From Devosia neptuniae (GTDB lineage Bacteria; Pseudomonadota; Alphaproteobacteria; Rhizobiales; Devosiaceae), in assembly GCF_025452235.1 (NCBI RefSeq), contig NZ_CP104964.1, positions 468,787 through 532,786 on the forward strand: 64,000 nucleotides of DNA, given 5' to 3'. The stretch's first letter is position 1; each line of letters begins with the position of its first letter. Both the position numbers and the translations under genes were made by a program. Below, one piece after another: positions 43,747-52,709 of the stretch. The notes beneath the pieces were generated by a model. That model ran no database searches and had not been told where the DNA came from. It was given only the letters and a program-made list of their open reading frames with translations.

Positions 43747-46107
43747 ATGAATTTTCGCATCGCGGCGCGCACGATCCTGCATCTAGGCGCTGAACTCATC
43801 AGTTCAGACGGTGTAGCGCTCTACGAACTCATAAAGAACTCTTACGACGCCAAGTCGCCCAACGCCCAGATCGCCGTCGTCATGAGCCTGTCCCGCGGTG
43901 TCCAGAGGGACGTTTTGGCTGGCATCGACGCGTTCCGGGAAGCAGAACGCGTGCCTGCCGGGGCGGGGCCCCAGCAAACGGAGCGACATCTGATCGATCG
44001 GTTGAAGGTGCTCTGCCTGAAGGGAATCATCGACTCCGCCCCGAACGCTGCGCAAACCCGTGATGCCATCGCCGGTGCCATTTCGCTCGATACCTTGAAG
44101 CATGTGGTCCAGGAGGCAAACTGGATCTCGATCGCTGACCAGGGGACCGGCATGTCCTTGGTGACATTGGACGAAGCGTTCCTCACGATAGGAACCCGCT
44201 CCAAGCAGCGGCAGAAGGACGACGACACGGTAGCCATGGGTACGACCCTGCTTGGCGAGAAGGGGATCGGACGCCTGTCCGCGATGCGCCTGGGCGACCA
44301 TCTGAGAGTCTTGACCGCCACAACCGAGGACGAGCACTGGAACGAGCTCAAGATCGATTGGAGTGACTTCGACCATTCCAGTGACGATGTCTTGGAGGAT
44401 ATCCCGATCGCGCCGAAGGTCGACGGCGCGAAGCTTCCACCCGGCTCGTCGGGCACGCAGATCACGATCACGGCCCTAAACCGCGAATGGAGCAAGGCCC
44501 ACATCGAAGAGATCGCGCGGCAAGACTTCGCACGTATGAACGACCCGTTCCTCAAGACGACGCGGTTCCCCATCATTCTCCGGCACAATGACGAGCCCAT
44601 AACCATCCCTCGGCTCGAGCCATGGATCCTGAACCACGCACACGGTCATTGCGTCGCTGATTTCCGCGTTCCAGATGACGGACCGGTCTCGATGTCAGGT
44701 AGGATGGAGGCACAGGGCAAGATCGATACGTTCAACGATTCCGAACTCGCCCTGATCTCCTATACGGAAGTCGCGTCACCGGAGATCCTCCGTGCACTCG
44801 GAGGCTTCTCGGTCGAGTTCTATTGGTTCAATCGACGACTTCTGACGGCACTCGACGGTATCGGCGACCTCGCTACCGTCCGTGCCAGGCTGGCGCAGTG
44901 GACCGGTGGTCTCATGATGTTCCGCGACGGGTTCCGGGTTCCGCCCTACGGTGGCCAGGACGACGATTGGCTGGACCTCGACCGCATCGCCTTCTCGCGT
45001 GGCGGGTACAAGCTTAATCGCGCGCAGATCGTCGGGCGCGTCGCCATCACCCAAAAGGGCAATCCTAAACTCAAGGACCAGGCAAATCGGGAAGGTCTGA
45101 TCGACAACGAGGAGAAGCGCGCGTTCCGGAGCTTACTCGCCCACCTTGTCCAACAGACTTTCTGGTCCTTCATGGTTCGGGCTGAAAAGGCTGCCCAAAG
45201 TGCGCGGGAACCTAGTAGCCAGGCAATCGTGGAGCAACGGCTGGCGTCCGAAGAGGAGCGCCTGCAGCACAACCTCGACCTCCTGATCGAACGGGTTCCT
45301 GCCGTGAAACAGGAAAGCCGAACCCTCGCCGATATCCGCGCCGGGATCGCCAACCTCGCCTCCATCATGGAGCAGGTCAGGCAGTTGTCGCGCGATTACG
45401 AGGAGGGACGCACCCAGCTCCTTAATCTCGCGGGCGTGGGCCTGACCGTCGAGATACTTGCGCACGAACTGAACAGGGCAGCGGAAACAGCCCTGGACAC
45501 GTTGGCACACCTCCCCACCCACGAGCTTTCGTCCGGGACTGACAGGTCCCTTAAGTCGCTTAACGCGCAACTCAAGACCCTGCAGAAGCGGCTCCGCGTG
45601 CTGGACCCGTTGAGCACCAGCGGACGGAACCGCAAGGAGAGGCTCGATATCGTTCAACTCGTGTCGGACGTGCTTGAATCCCACGCCGAGCACTTCGAGA
45701 GGGAGGGCGTGACGCTTCGGTTCGCTGTCCTGCCGAGCAGCGGCTCGCGCCTCGTGGTCACGGTCGTCCGCGGCATGATCGTGCAGGTGTTGGAAAACCT
45801 GATCTCAAATTCCCTATACTGGCTGCGTCAACAGCGTCGGGTTTCCCCGCAGACCCGTTCCGAGATTACTGTCGCGGTCGATGTGGACAGCCGGGAGATC
45901 CGGGTAGCCGACAATGGCCCCGGCATCGCCGAGAGCGAACGCGAGAAGGTGTTCGAGGCGTTCTACACCAAAAAGCCCACCGGGGGCGGGAAGGGTCTAG
46001 GGCTCTTCATTTCCCGCGAGATAGCTAAGTACCACGGCGCAACGCTCGACCTGGAACCAGGCGACGACGACGTGTATCGCGTTTTTGTTCTGAATTTGGG
46101 GGGGTGA
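43747..46107 (+). CDS. Double-GHKL ATPase, histidine-kinase-like
   Basis: 786 aa with two separate GHKL ATPase modules. N-terminal (Hsp90/MORC-like): ALYELIKNSYDAKSPNAQIA (Glu, Asn, Asp), ISIADQGTGMSLVTL and LLGEKGIGRLSAMRLG. Then a transducer-like region, a helical coiled stretch, and a kinase-like C-terminus: LAHELNRAAETALDTL (H-box-like, His near residue 573), QVLENLISNSLYWL (N), VADNGPGIAESE (G1), FYTKKPTGGGKGLGLFIS (G2). GGAAG lies five bases before ATG 43747; a GTG at 43741 is possible. The partner receiver gene follows at once. Probably a sensor that signals by ATP and perhaps by His-Asp phosphotransfer. Confidence 0.8.
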   Translation: MNFRIAARTILHLGAELISSDGVALYELIKNSYDAKSPNAQIAVVMSLSRGVQRDVLAGIDAFREAERVPAGAGPQQTERHLIDRLKVLCLKGIIDSAPNAAQTRDAIAGAISLDTLKHVVQEANWISIADQGTGMSLVTLDEAFLTIGTRSKQRQKDDDTVAMGTTLLGEKGIGRLSAMRLGDHLRVLTATTEDEHWNELKIDWSDFDHSSDDVLEDIPIAPKVDGAKLPPGSSGTQITITALNREWSKAHIEEIARQDFARMNDPFLKTTRFPIILRHNDEPITIPRLEPWILNHAHGHCVADFRVPDDGPVSMSGRMEAQGKIDTFNDSELALISYTEVASPEILRALGGFSVEFYWFNRRLLTALDGIGDLATVRARLAQWTGGLMMFRDGFRVPPYGGQDDDWLDLDRIAFSRGGYKLNRAQIVGRVAITQKGNPKLKDQANREGLIDNEEKRAFRSLLAHLVQQTFWSFMVRAEKAAQSAREPSSQAIVEQRLASEEERLQHNLDLLIERVPAVKQESRTLADIRAGIANLASIMEQVRQLSRDYEEGRTQLLNLAGVGLTVEILAHELNRAAETALDTLAHLPTHELSSGTDRSLKSLNAQLKTLQKRLRVLDPLSTSGRNRKERLDIVQLVSDVLESHAEHFEREGVTLRFAVLPSSGSRLVVTVVRGMIVQVLENLISNSLYWLRQQRRVSPQTRSEITVAVDVDSREIRVADNGPGIAESEREKVFEAFYTKKPTGGGKGLGLFISREIAKYHGATLDLEPGDDDVYRVFVLNLGG

Positions 46108-46108
46108 A

Positions 46109-48249
46109 GTGACGAAGGGGGAGCTGCTGGTGCTGCGGAACAACCTACTATCGCCAACTATCTCGCGGCGAAGGAGCTGTCGAAGGTTCTGTTTATCGAC
46201 GACGGTTTCGATCCGCTTCAGAAGGTCGAACCCACGGGCGAGGAGCAGAATGATCTATGGACCGCGTTTGAAAACCACGGGCCGGCCCTGGAACTTGCCG
46301 CCGGCCTTGGACTTTCAGGACCCGACGACCTGAGCGGGAAGGTGATCTCGGACCTCGTCGAGCGCGATGCGGAAGACCCCCTCCGACAACTCGCGGAAGG
46401 CTCTGAATATGTCGTGTCGCACGTGTCGAAGACAGTCCAGATCCGAGGGGCTATTCCAGAGCTAGAGAAACTAGGTGTTGCGGTTGTCACCTCGGGTCGT
46501 GAAGGGTGGCAAGACAAGCTCGAAGGGGTCAACGTGGTTTTCCTCGACTGGCGCCTGGGCCAGGAAGGCGACCGGGATGCCGCGATCGAGGCCGCGGTCC
46601 AGACGGCGAAGGCCATCCGGTCCAACAGCGGCGGCACGATGATCGTCCTGATGTCGTCCGACCCGACGGTGAAGTCACATGCCCGCGATTTCAGCGAACG
46701 CTCCGGCCTGATCGCGGGCCTCTTTGATGCGATGCCGAAAGCATGGCTCAAGGATTCGGCCGGACTTAAGCTGCAGATGGTGGTGCTGGGCGAACATCTA
46801 AAGAAAGGACGCGTGGTACAGGAATTCGTCGATGCGGTCAGCGGTCGTGCTGTCGATGCGATCGGAAGCTTCCTGTCCTCGCTCCGAAACCTGACGCTGA
46901 GCGACTACGCGAACCTGCAGCACTTCGCTCTCAAGCACGACGGCCATCCGCTAGGGGACTACCTTAATGAACTGCTTGCAGGCGTGTGGGTGGACGCGTT
47001 GTTCCAGGGTCCCCTGCGGGAAAACCTTCGCGCGCTCGACCGGGAGGATTTCGAAAGCCTTCCGTCATTGATGGAGCCCTCAGGGGCGCTCACTTCCCTT
47101 TACAACGCGGCAGTTTTTGATCTTCACGTCGGCGGGTTCGCGGAGCATCCACATGCGGCCATGGCAAAAGCGAAGGCAGACGTTGTCAATGAAGCTACGG
47201 GTCCGGTTGCCGCCGCACCTGTGGGCGAGCCTACGCCTGCTGCCACTCCGCCCGTAGGGGGCCCCAACCTGCAGCCTCCGCTCTTGGCCGATGAACCTGC
47301 TGGCAGCGGTAGAAGCGAGGAGCGGCAAGTTGTCGAGAGCATCGAATTCAAGGCGACGGGCCATCAAGGCGTTGCCGACGACCTACCCGGCACGGCCCTG
47401 GAAGGGAACGCCGAAGGGAAACCACGACTTTCCCTCTCCCTGGGTGATGTCATCCTGGAGACAGACGGCGTTAAGTCGCGCGCGTACATAGTGATAAACC
47501 CGCAATGCGATCTGGCGGAAAGTCCTCTCTACAAGCGACAGATCGACGACGAACATTCCATCTTCCTCGTTCCGGGCGCTATCGTACCGCTCGACACCGC
47601 GGAGCGCGCCGCGCGGAAGGAGACCGCGGACACGCCCTTTTTCCATGTCGGTGACGTTAAAGGTCGGGTCCATTGGGACGGAAAGAAGCAACTGTCCGTA
47701 CCATATGGCGAGTTTTCCGCCTGGATGGACCAGAAGGCGCGCAGGCGGGCTGCCCGGATGCGCGCACCTTACGCCCTGGCGCTGCAGACTGCCGTGCATT
47801 CCGATCTCACCCGCGTCGGCTTGCCAGCCCCGCCGCCCCTCTTCGAGCCGATGACTATCGAGGTGTACAAGGCCAGGATGGGTCAATGGATAGGAGACAC
47901 GCAAACGCGCGAACAGGGGCGCCTCTTGATGGCACGCGCAAGCGACTCGGACCATATGACTCTAACCCAGGCATTCCTCTCGGAAACAATCGACTGGATT
48001 ATGGAAGGTCTGGCGGCCCTCGAGGGTTCTGACAATGGAAAGGATGTGGCCAACGCCGCCAAGATCAGGGCGGTCTTGGACAACCCGCACGAACTCCAAA
48101 AAATCTCCAAGCCCTTCAAGGTCGAAGACTCGGAAGTAGTGTTGCTAGGCGGTGCGATAAGAGTCGGCCGCACGCTTCCCAAGACCGGTTTCGACCGCAA
48201 GCTGATGGTATTCCTTGCCCTCCCACAGCCGGAAAAGACCATCGATTGA
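46109..48249 (+). CDS. Receiver-domain protein, frame broken near start
   Basis: About 713 aa if repaired. The receiver pocket is complete only when the upstream part is included: the acidic pair in KVLFIDDGFDP is coded at 46198-46203, the phospho-acceptor Asp in VVFLDWRLG at 46546-46548, then IVLMSSD and DAMPKAW (Lys). This is followed by a receiver-like extension, an Ala/Pro-rich linker (~residues 360-400), and an unrecognised C-terminal domain with YIVINPQCDLAES. The frame has no start codon between the upstream TGA (46105) and GTG 46342. A GTG at 46109 fits if one G is added to the G5 run at 46117-46121. Confidence 0.75.
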
Positions 48250-48369
48250 ACCAGTCGTCATCCTGACTCTAATCTGGATGGCCGGAGGGCTTCGTGAACG
48301 GAGGCTGGGCCGCCGATACTATCTGGGCCCAAGCCGCGCCGTCCCGTCGCTGGAAACTCCCGGTCATCG

Positions 48370-50790
48370 TCAACCCAGTGCATCGATGAGAGACGACGTG
48401 TCGAAATTGAGCAGGAACTGGGCGTAAGCACTACCGAAGAGGTCGGACACGTACTCGTCCAGCTCGACGGGCACGCCGCTATCGCCGTTGCCCCGTACCA
48501 ACTCGTAGCCTCGGGATCTCGTCGTGGTGAATAGAAACAGCGTATGGAAGTAGACGGCGCTGATGTAGCGGTTCTTGGCTACGTCGATGGCCTCCTCTGA
48601 CTTCGCGCCGGCCGTGAAGTCCCGAAGGACGCCGCTGTCCAGGTTGACGAAAATCTTGGACAGTTTTTCCTCGTCGACGTAGGGAACGACGACGGTTTCG
48701 TTGCCCATTTCCTTTCCGCTCTCTCCGAAGGACTCCCAGGTCATGGTTCCCCCGCGACCGTCTCGGGTGCACAGGACGAGCTCGGGAATGCCGGGGAGCG
48801 CCTCCGGTTCGGGTTCGATCCGCGGAGGCTTCTGTTCTGGATCGCTTATGCGCACAAGCACGGTTTCCACCAGGTCTCCATCGGGAGCCGACAGCGTTGC
48901 CTTCAGCTCCACGGTATCCCCGACCTTGAGTTCGGCGGAAGCGCGTACCCCTACCCGAATCGTCCCGTCCGAAGGGCTTGCCCGGGTGATGCTCAGGTTC
49001 TCGGACTCGCGGGACGGTTCCGGCGTGCCGCCGCCGCCGTTGCTTCCTTCTCCCGGACGCAGGACCGCGAGCGTCAGGCTACCCGGATCGTCCGATCGGT
49101 CGAAATAGTCGTTTTCGACGTCGGTGCCGAATGAGATCGTCCGTTGGCCGCCCATCGGCAGCTTGTAGAGCTTGATCGCACCTTCCTTGGTGTCGCCACC
49201 CTTGGCATGGAACGCCGAGGGGTACCTCTTGGGGTTGAAGGGGGCAGTTTCCCGGGTCTCTTTCTTCGATTTCTCGCGCTTTTCCGGCGGCTTCTCCCGC
49301 GTGGTCCCCTGGCGGTCCTGGGGTATCGAGAAACTCTGACGCAGGATCCGGGTCAGGGCGTCGTTCATCGGAAGGCTGCGGGTCATGTCACGCAGCATCG
49401 CGCCGGCATCGCCCTGGTCGACCTCCAGGCTGGACTTGCGCTTCTTGGCGATATCCTTCAGCTCCCCCGCCAGCAGGATATCCCGTATCTGCTTCCTGAG
49501 GGCATCCGCCGTATCGCCGTCCTTGAGGCGATCACGCGAAGCCATGAAGAGTTCGTTGCGCACGCCGAGGTGCAGCTTCGTACAGTCCACTTGCACCAGG
49601 AGGTAATCCTTGAGCAGCGGCATCTTGAGGGAGCGCGAGATGAATTCGGAGGTGTAGGAACCGTGCACTTGCCCATTGAGCGAGAACATAACCGCCATGT
49701 TGTTCTTGAAGAACTCGCGTTGGATGAACTGCTTGGTATCCTTCACGCCCTCGCCGCGTGCCCTTGCCTTAAAGACCACGACGCTGACGCGGAACTCGCC
49801 GAATTCGGGAGTGACGGAAACTTCGGAAAACTTGCGTTCGATGAATTCGGGATAGCGCTCCAGCCGGCGCTTCAGCCCGTACACCACCGTGGCCAGGGCG
49901 TTGTTGTTCGGGTACCTCTCTTCGGTGTCCACCGTCAGGAACGGCAGTGCAGGCTCGAACAGGAACTCGTCGAGGCTCAGGTTGAGTTCGCGCGAGATGA
50001 TCGAGCGCGACCCTGAAGGTAGCCTGTAGGAATAGAGCTTGAGGAGCGATCCAGTCCGGAATGAGCGACCTTGCAGGCCCACATCCAGCTCGTCGATGTC
50101 GACCACGGGTACCTTGCCGTCGAACACGAGGTATTCGTACCAGGTATTCTTCTTGTTCGCCGCCTCGGCCAACTCGGGTGGATGCCTGCGCAGGAGGGTA
50201 AAGCCTAGCGGATGCTTGCCGTCGTAGCGCTTGCTGGCCACCAGCTGGAACCTGCGTTCCCCGCAGAAGGCGATGGCTCCGGCACCACCCATGTTGTATT
50301 TGCCCTGGACGAAATGGACATCGTTCTTGTTGCCCCTGAGAAGCGAGAGGAAAGTCCTGGCGAAATCCTCGGGGGCCTGCCCGATACCGTTGTCGTATAC
50401 GAGCAGGGATGTGTCGTTGCGTGGACCGTCCGCGACGATCTGGAGGTCTTCCGCCTGACGCCGCCTGGAATCGCCCAGGTCCCAATTCCGGTTATCGGGG
50501 AAATAGCGGTCGAGCGCGGCCTGCACGCTACGAGGCGCGTTCATGGACCTGACGTCGATGCCTTCCTCGACGACCTTCTTCTCCAGGATGGCGTCAATGC
50601 CGTTGGTTATCTTCTCGACCAACGCCGGCACGGGGTGCGCCTGCTGGTTTTCAACGACGCCGTAGAACGCCTCGTTGTCGCCGTATGGCCTCCATCTGGA
50701 GCTGTCGGTGGACAGCCCTTCGGCGTCCAGTATGGCCTGGACCTCTGCTTCCGTCCCGGCCTTAAGGAATCTCTCGAATAATACTCTCAT
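48370..50790 (-). CDS. GHKL-type ATPase, large defence-associated protein
   Basis: 806 aa. GHKL ATPase: ALVEKITNGIDAILEKKVVE (Glu, Asn, Asp), SLLVYDNGIGQAPEDFARTF and GKYNMGGAGAIAFCGERRFQ. Then a transducer-like part, a Lys-rich linker (~residues 520-560), a beta-sandwich-like segment (VGVRASAELKVGDTVELKAT) and a C-terminal region I do not recognise (YISAVYFHTLFLFTTTRSRG). ATG 50790 has GGGGGAC upstream. Convergent with the receiver gene and last of a minus-strand trio. It looks like MORC/Hsp90-type conflict ATPases. Confidence 0.72.
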   Translation of the reverse strand: MRVLFERFLKAGTEAEVQAILDAEGLSTDSSRWRPYGDNEAFYGVVENQQAHPVPALVEKITNGIDAILEKKVVEEGIDVRSMNAPRSVQAALDRYFPDNRNWDLGDSRRRQAEDLQIVADGPRNDTSLLVYDNGIGQAPEDFARTFLSLLRGNKNDVHFVQGKYNMGGAGAIAFCGERRFQLVASKRYDGKHPLGFTLLRRHPPELAEAANKKNTWYEYLVFDGKVPVVDIDELDVGLQGRSFRTGSLLKLYSYRLPSGSRSIISRELNLSLDEFLFEPALPFLTVDTEERYPNNNALATVVYGLKRRLERYPEFIERKFSEVSVTPEFGEFRVSVVVFKARARGEGVKDTKQFIQREFFKNNMAVMFSLNGQVHGSYTSEFISRSLKMPLLKDYLLVQVDCTKLHLGVRNELFMASRDRLKDGDTADALRKQIRDILLAGELKDIAKKRKSSLEVDQGDAGAMLRDMTRSLPMNDALTRILRQSFSIPQDRQGTTREKPPEKREKSKKETRETAPFNPKRYPSAFHAKGGDTKEGAIKLYKLPMGGQRTISFGTDVENDYFDRSDDPGSLTLAVLRPGEGSNGGGGTPEPSRESENLSITRASPSDGTIRVGVRASAELKVGDTVELKATLSAPDGDLVETVLVRISDPEQKPPRIEPEPEALPGIPELVLCTRDGRGGTMTWESFGESGKEMGNETVVVPYVDEEKLSKIFVNLDSGVLRDFTAGAKSEEAIDVAKNRYISAVYFHTLFLFTTTRSRGYELVRGNGDSGVPVELDEYVSDLFGSAYAQFLLNFDTSSLIDALG

Positions 50791-50904
50791 GCGTCCCCCC
50801 AGAGGGACTATTGCCACTGATCCATTTTCGGTCAAACACAGAAATAACGGGGATTCACGGAACCGGCTAACTACCGCGATGCACTGTCCAGCCAACCAGG
50901 GATG

Positions 50905-51846
50905 TCAGGCTTCGTGGGGCAAGGAGTTATTGTCGATCCGCAACCTGGCTGGTATCTCCAAAGGCTCCATGGGGCCGTGACGCACGTCGCTTTTCTCGAG
51001 GAGCAGAGCGATCCTCTTGGTCAGCCTTTTGATTTCCAGGTCGATTACGCCATCCAGCTGCTTGGGGTAGACGTACTCCCCGAAACGCTCCGGATCGTCA
51101 TCCAATTTCCCGTCGTAGGCGAGTTCGAGCACGAGGAAGTGGGCCGCGCCTTTCGCGACGTAGGGCTGAACCGCCTGGTCGACCAAACCGGCGCGTTCCC
51201 GGATCAGGGCACGCAGCTCCCTTCCGTTGGTCACCATGCTTGAGACGATGCTTTGATCTGCCGGGGACAGGGAAGCTAACCAGGATCTGTCGAGCAACGC
51301 CGTAAGCGTTCGAAAGGCAGGTGAGCCCTGCCGTTTCTTGAACTCGAGGGCGATCAACTTGTTCTCGGCGGAGATCAGCGCGAAACGGCCGTAGAACTCG
51401 TTGAGCTTCGTCTGTAGGTGCCCGATCTCGACCTCGTTGGCCCGCTGGTTGTTCGTGGCCGTCATGTTGGCCCGCGCGACCCACCCGCCGACCAGCGCGC
51501 CCAGCAAGGCGGCTGCGCCTGAAATCAGGGGTTGGAGGAGAGGTTCCCACCAGGCCTCGCCGTCGGTCTCGCCTGCGCGGTTGTCGACCGGAGTCGGTGG
51601 CGGGACGACTAAAGCGGGCGAGGATGGATCCGCGGTCCGCGGCCCTATGCCTGAGCCGGTCGGGGCCGATGGCGTAGCCTGCCCGGGCGCGACTACCGTC
51701 TGCGCCTGTCGAGGGAGGAAAAGGATCTGCTCCTGCCCGGGAAAAGGCAGTGTTCGCTCGTCGTCGAACAAGGTTACCGCGCTAGCAGGGTGCGACATGG
51801 CAAGTACCAGCACGATGGGCGTAATATAGAGGGCGATGTCTTTCAT
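50905..51846 (-). CDS. Membrane-anchored coiled-coil protein
   Basis: 313 aa. Signal-like N-terminus (MKDIALYITPIVLVLAMSHP), Pro/Thr-rich spacer, one membrane helix (SGAAALLGALVGGWVARA), then helical segments (TKLNEFYGRFALISAENKLI; DLEIKRLTKRIALLLEKSDV). The ATG overlaps the methyltransferase stop (ATGA), so it is translated with it. I do not recognise the family. It could anchor the ATPase or act as a membrane effector. An in-frame start 27 bases upstream is possible. Confidence 0.6.
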   Translation of the reverse strand: MKDIALYITPIVLVLAMSHPASAVTLFDDERTLPFPGQEQILFLPRQAQTVVAPGQATPSAPTGSGIGPRTADPSSPALVVPPPTPVDNRAGETDGEAWWEPLLQPLISGAAALLGALVGGWVARANMTATNNQRANEVEIGHLQTKLNEFYGRFALISAENKLIALEFKKRQGSPAFRTLTALLDRSWLASLSPADQSIVSSMVTNGRELRALIRERAGLVDQAVQPYVAKGAAHFLVLELAYDGKLDDDPERFGEYVYPKQLDGVIDLEIKRLTKRIALLLEKSDVRHGPMEPLEIPARLRIDNNSLPHEA

Positions 51847-52433
51847 GGGCTTTTCGCCAATATCCTTATCCATCGGGGTGTCCCGGAAGTCGGCGGCTCC
51901 TCGTCCAGCACCGCCAGCATCTCGAATCCGGCCGCTTCCACGATCGCGATCCATTGCGCCGGTTGAAAGTAGGTGAAGTACCGGCCGGAAGCATCTGTCC
52001 CGGCGCCGTCGCCTCTCTTCACCGAAGCGAAGAAGACCCCGTCCGTCCTGAGCACACGCCTGACCTGGCGCAGCGCTCGGGGCACGGTTTCCGTCCCGAA
52101 GTGCACGAGCGATGCCGATGACCATACGGCATCGAAGCTGCCGTCCGCGAACGGCATGTCCATCATGTCGGCAACTGCCACGGGACAGCCGGAATGCCGG
52201 GCAGCGATCTGCGCCAGTTCCGGGGATTGCTCAAGCCCGACCGGGTTGAACCCGCCGAGCCGGAGCTCGCGGAGATCGCGCCCGCCGCCGCAGCCGATAT
52301 CCAGGACCGAAGCTCCGGCGTCCAGCATTTCACCGAAGCTTCGGAGGGGATGCCCCATGCTGACCCCAGCGGTGGCGGCTGCGTACTCTACGGCGTGACT
52401 GCGGTAGTATTGAACGGTAGTTACATCGGTCAT
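51843..52433 (-). CDS. Class I SAM-dependent methyltransferase
   Basis: 196 aa. SAM-binding motif ASVLDIGCGGGRDLRELRLG, acidic loop VGLEQSPELA, motif VADMMDMPFADGSFDAVWSS and the LRTDGVFFASV strand make it a type-11 methyltransferase. It lacks the DPPY/NPPY motif of N6-adenine or N4-cytosine DNA methylases, so a small-molecule or protein target is more likely. The ATG at 52433 is chosen over upstream in-frame codons. Divergent from sspA, first of the minus-strand trio. Confidence 0.8.
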   Translation of the reverse strand: MTDVTTVQYYRSHAVEYAAATAGVSMGHPLRSFGEMLDAGASVLDIGCGGGRDLRELRLGGFNPVGLEQSPELAQIAARHSGCPVAVADMMDMPFADGSFDAVWSSASLVHFGTETVPRALRQVRRVLRTDGVFFASVKRGDGAGTDASGRYFTYFQPAQWIAIVEAAGFEMLAVLDEEPPTSGTPRWIRILAKSP

Positions 52434-52585
52434 CGCGCTGGGCATCCTGGCAAGACAAGCAGCACACCCTTCTCGTCGAACACGTCTTGCTTGGCCGAGC
52501 GCGAGATCCCGCAGGGTATCGTGCGGCATTTTCTTGCAATCCTGCGACATTCGCCGATTTGCCGGCTTGCGGCGAGTACAGCCTT

Positions 52586-52605
52586 GCTTGATGTGGAGAT
52601 CAAGC
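52586..52605. promoter_or_regulatory. Inverted repeat in the divergent sspA / methyltransferase promoter
   Basis: GCTTGAT-GTGGAG-ATCAAGC is a perfect seven-base dyad in the middle of the 276-base divergent gap. It could be the site of a regulator shared by both transcripts. No regulator gene is recognised in the island unless the receiver protein binds DNA. Confidence 0.4.
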
Positions 52606-52709
52606 CAATTCGCGGGCGTTCCGGTTGTGCATTGCTGCAAATAGTCCGAAACTGTCCGGATAAGCAATTCGGAGGCGATGTCTTGCAGCAGTGGAACCAG
52701 AGGGCCAGC

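Noticed and set aside
46105..46107. TGA readthrough (for example selenocysteine) fusing kinase and receiver in one protein
   Set aside because: Kinase and receiver lie in the same frame, but no insertion element is evident and a nearby GTG with one added G explains the start more simply.
51843..52433. DNA methyltransferase of a restriction-modification or BREX system
   Set aside because: Lacks the D/N-P-P-Y/F motif and is only 196 aa; resembles small type-11 methyltransferases.
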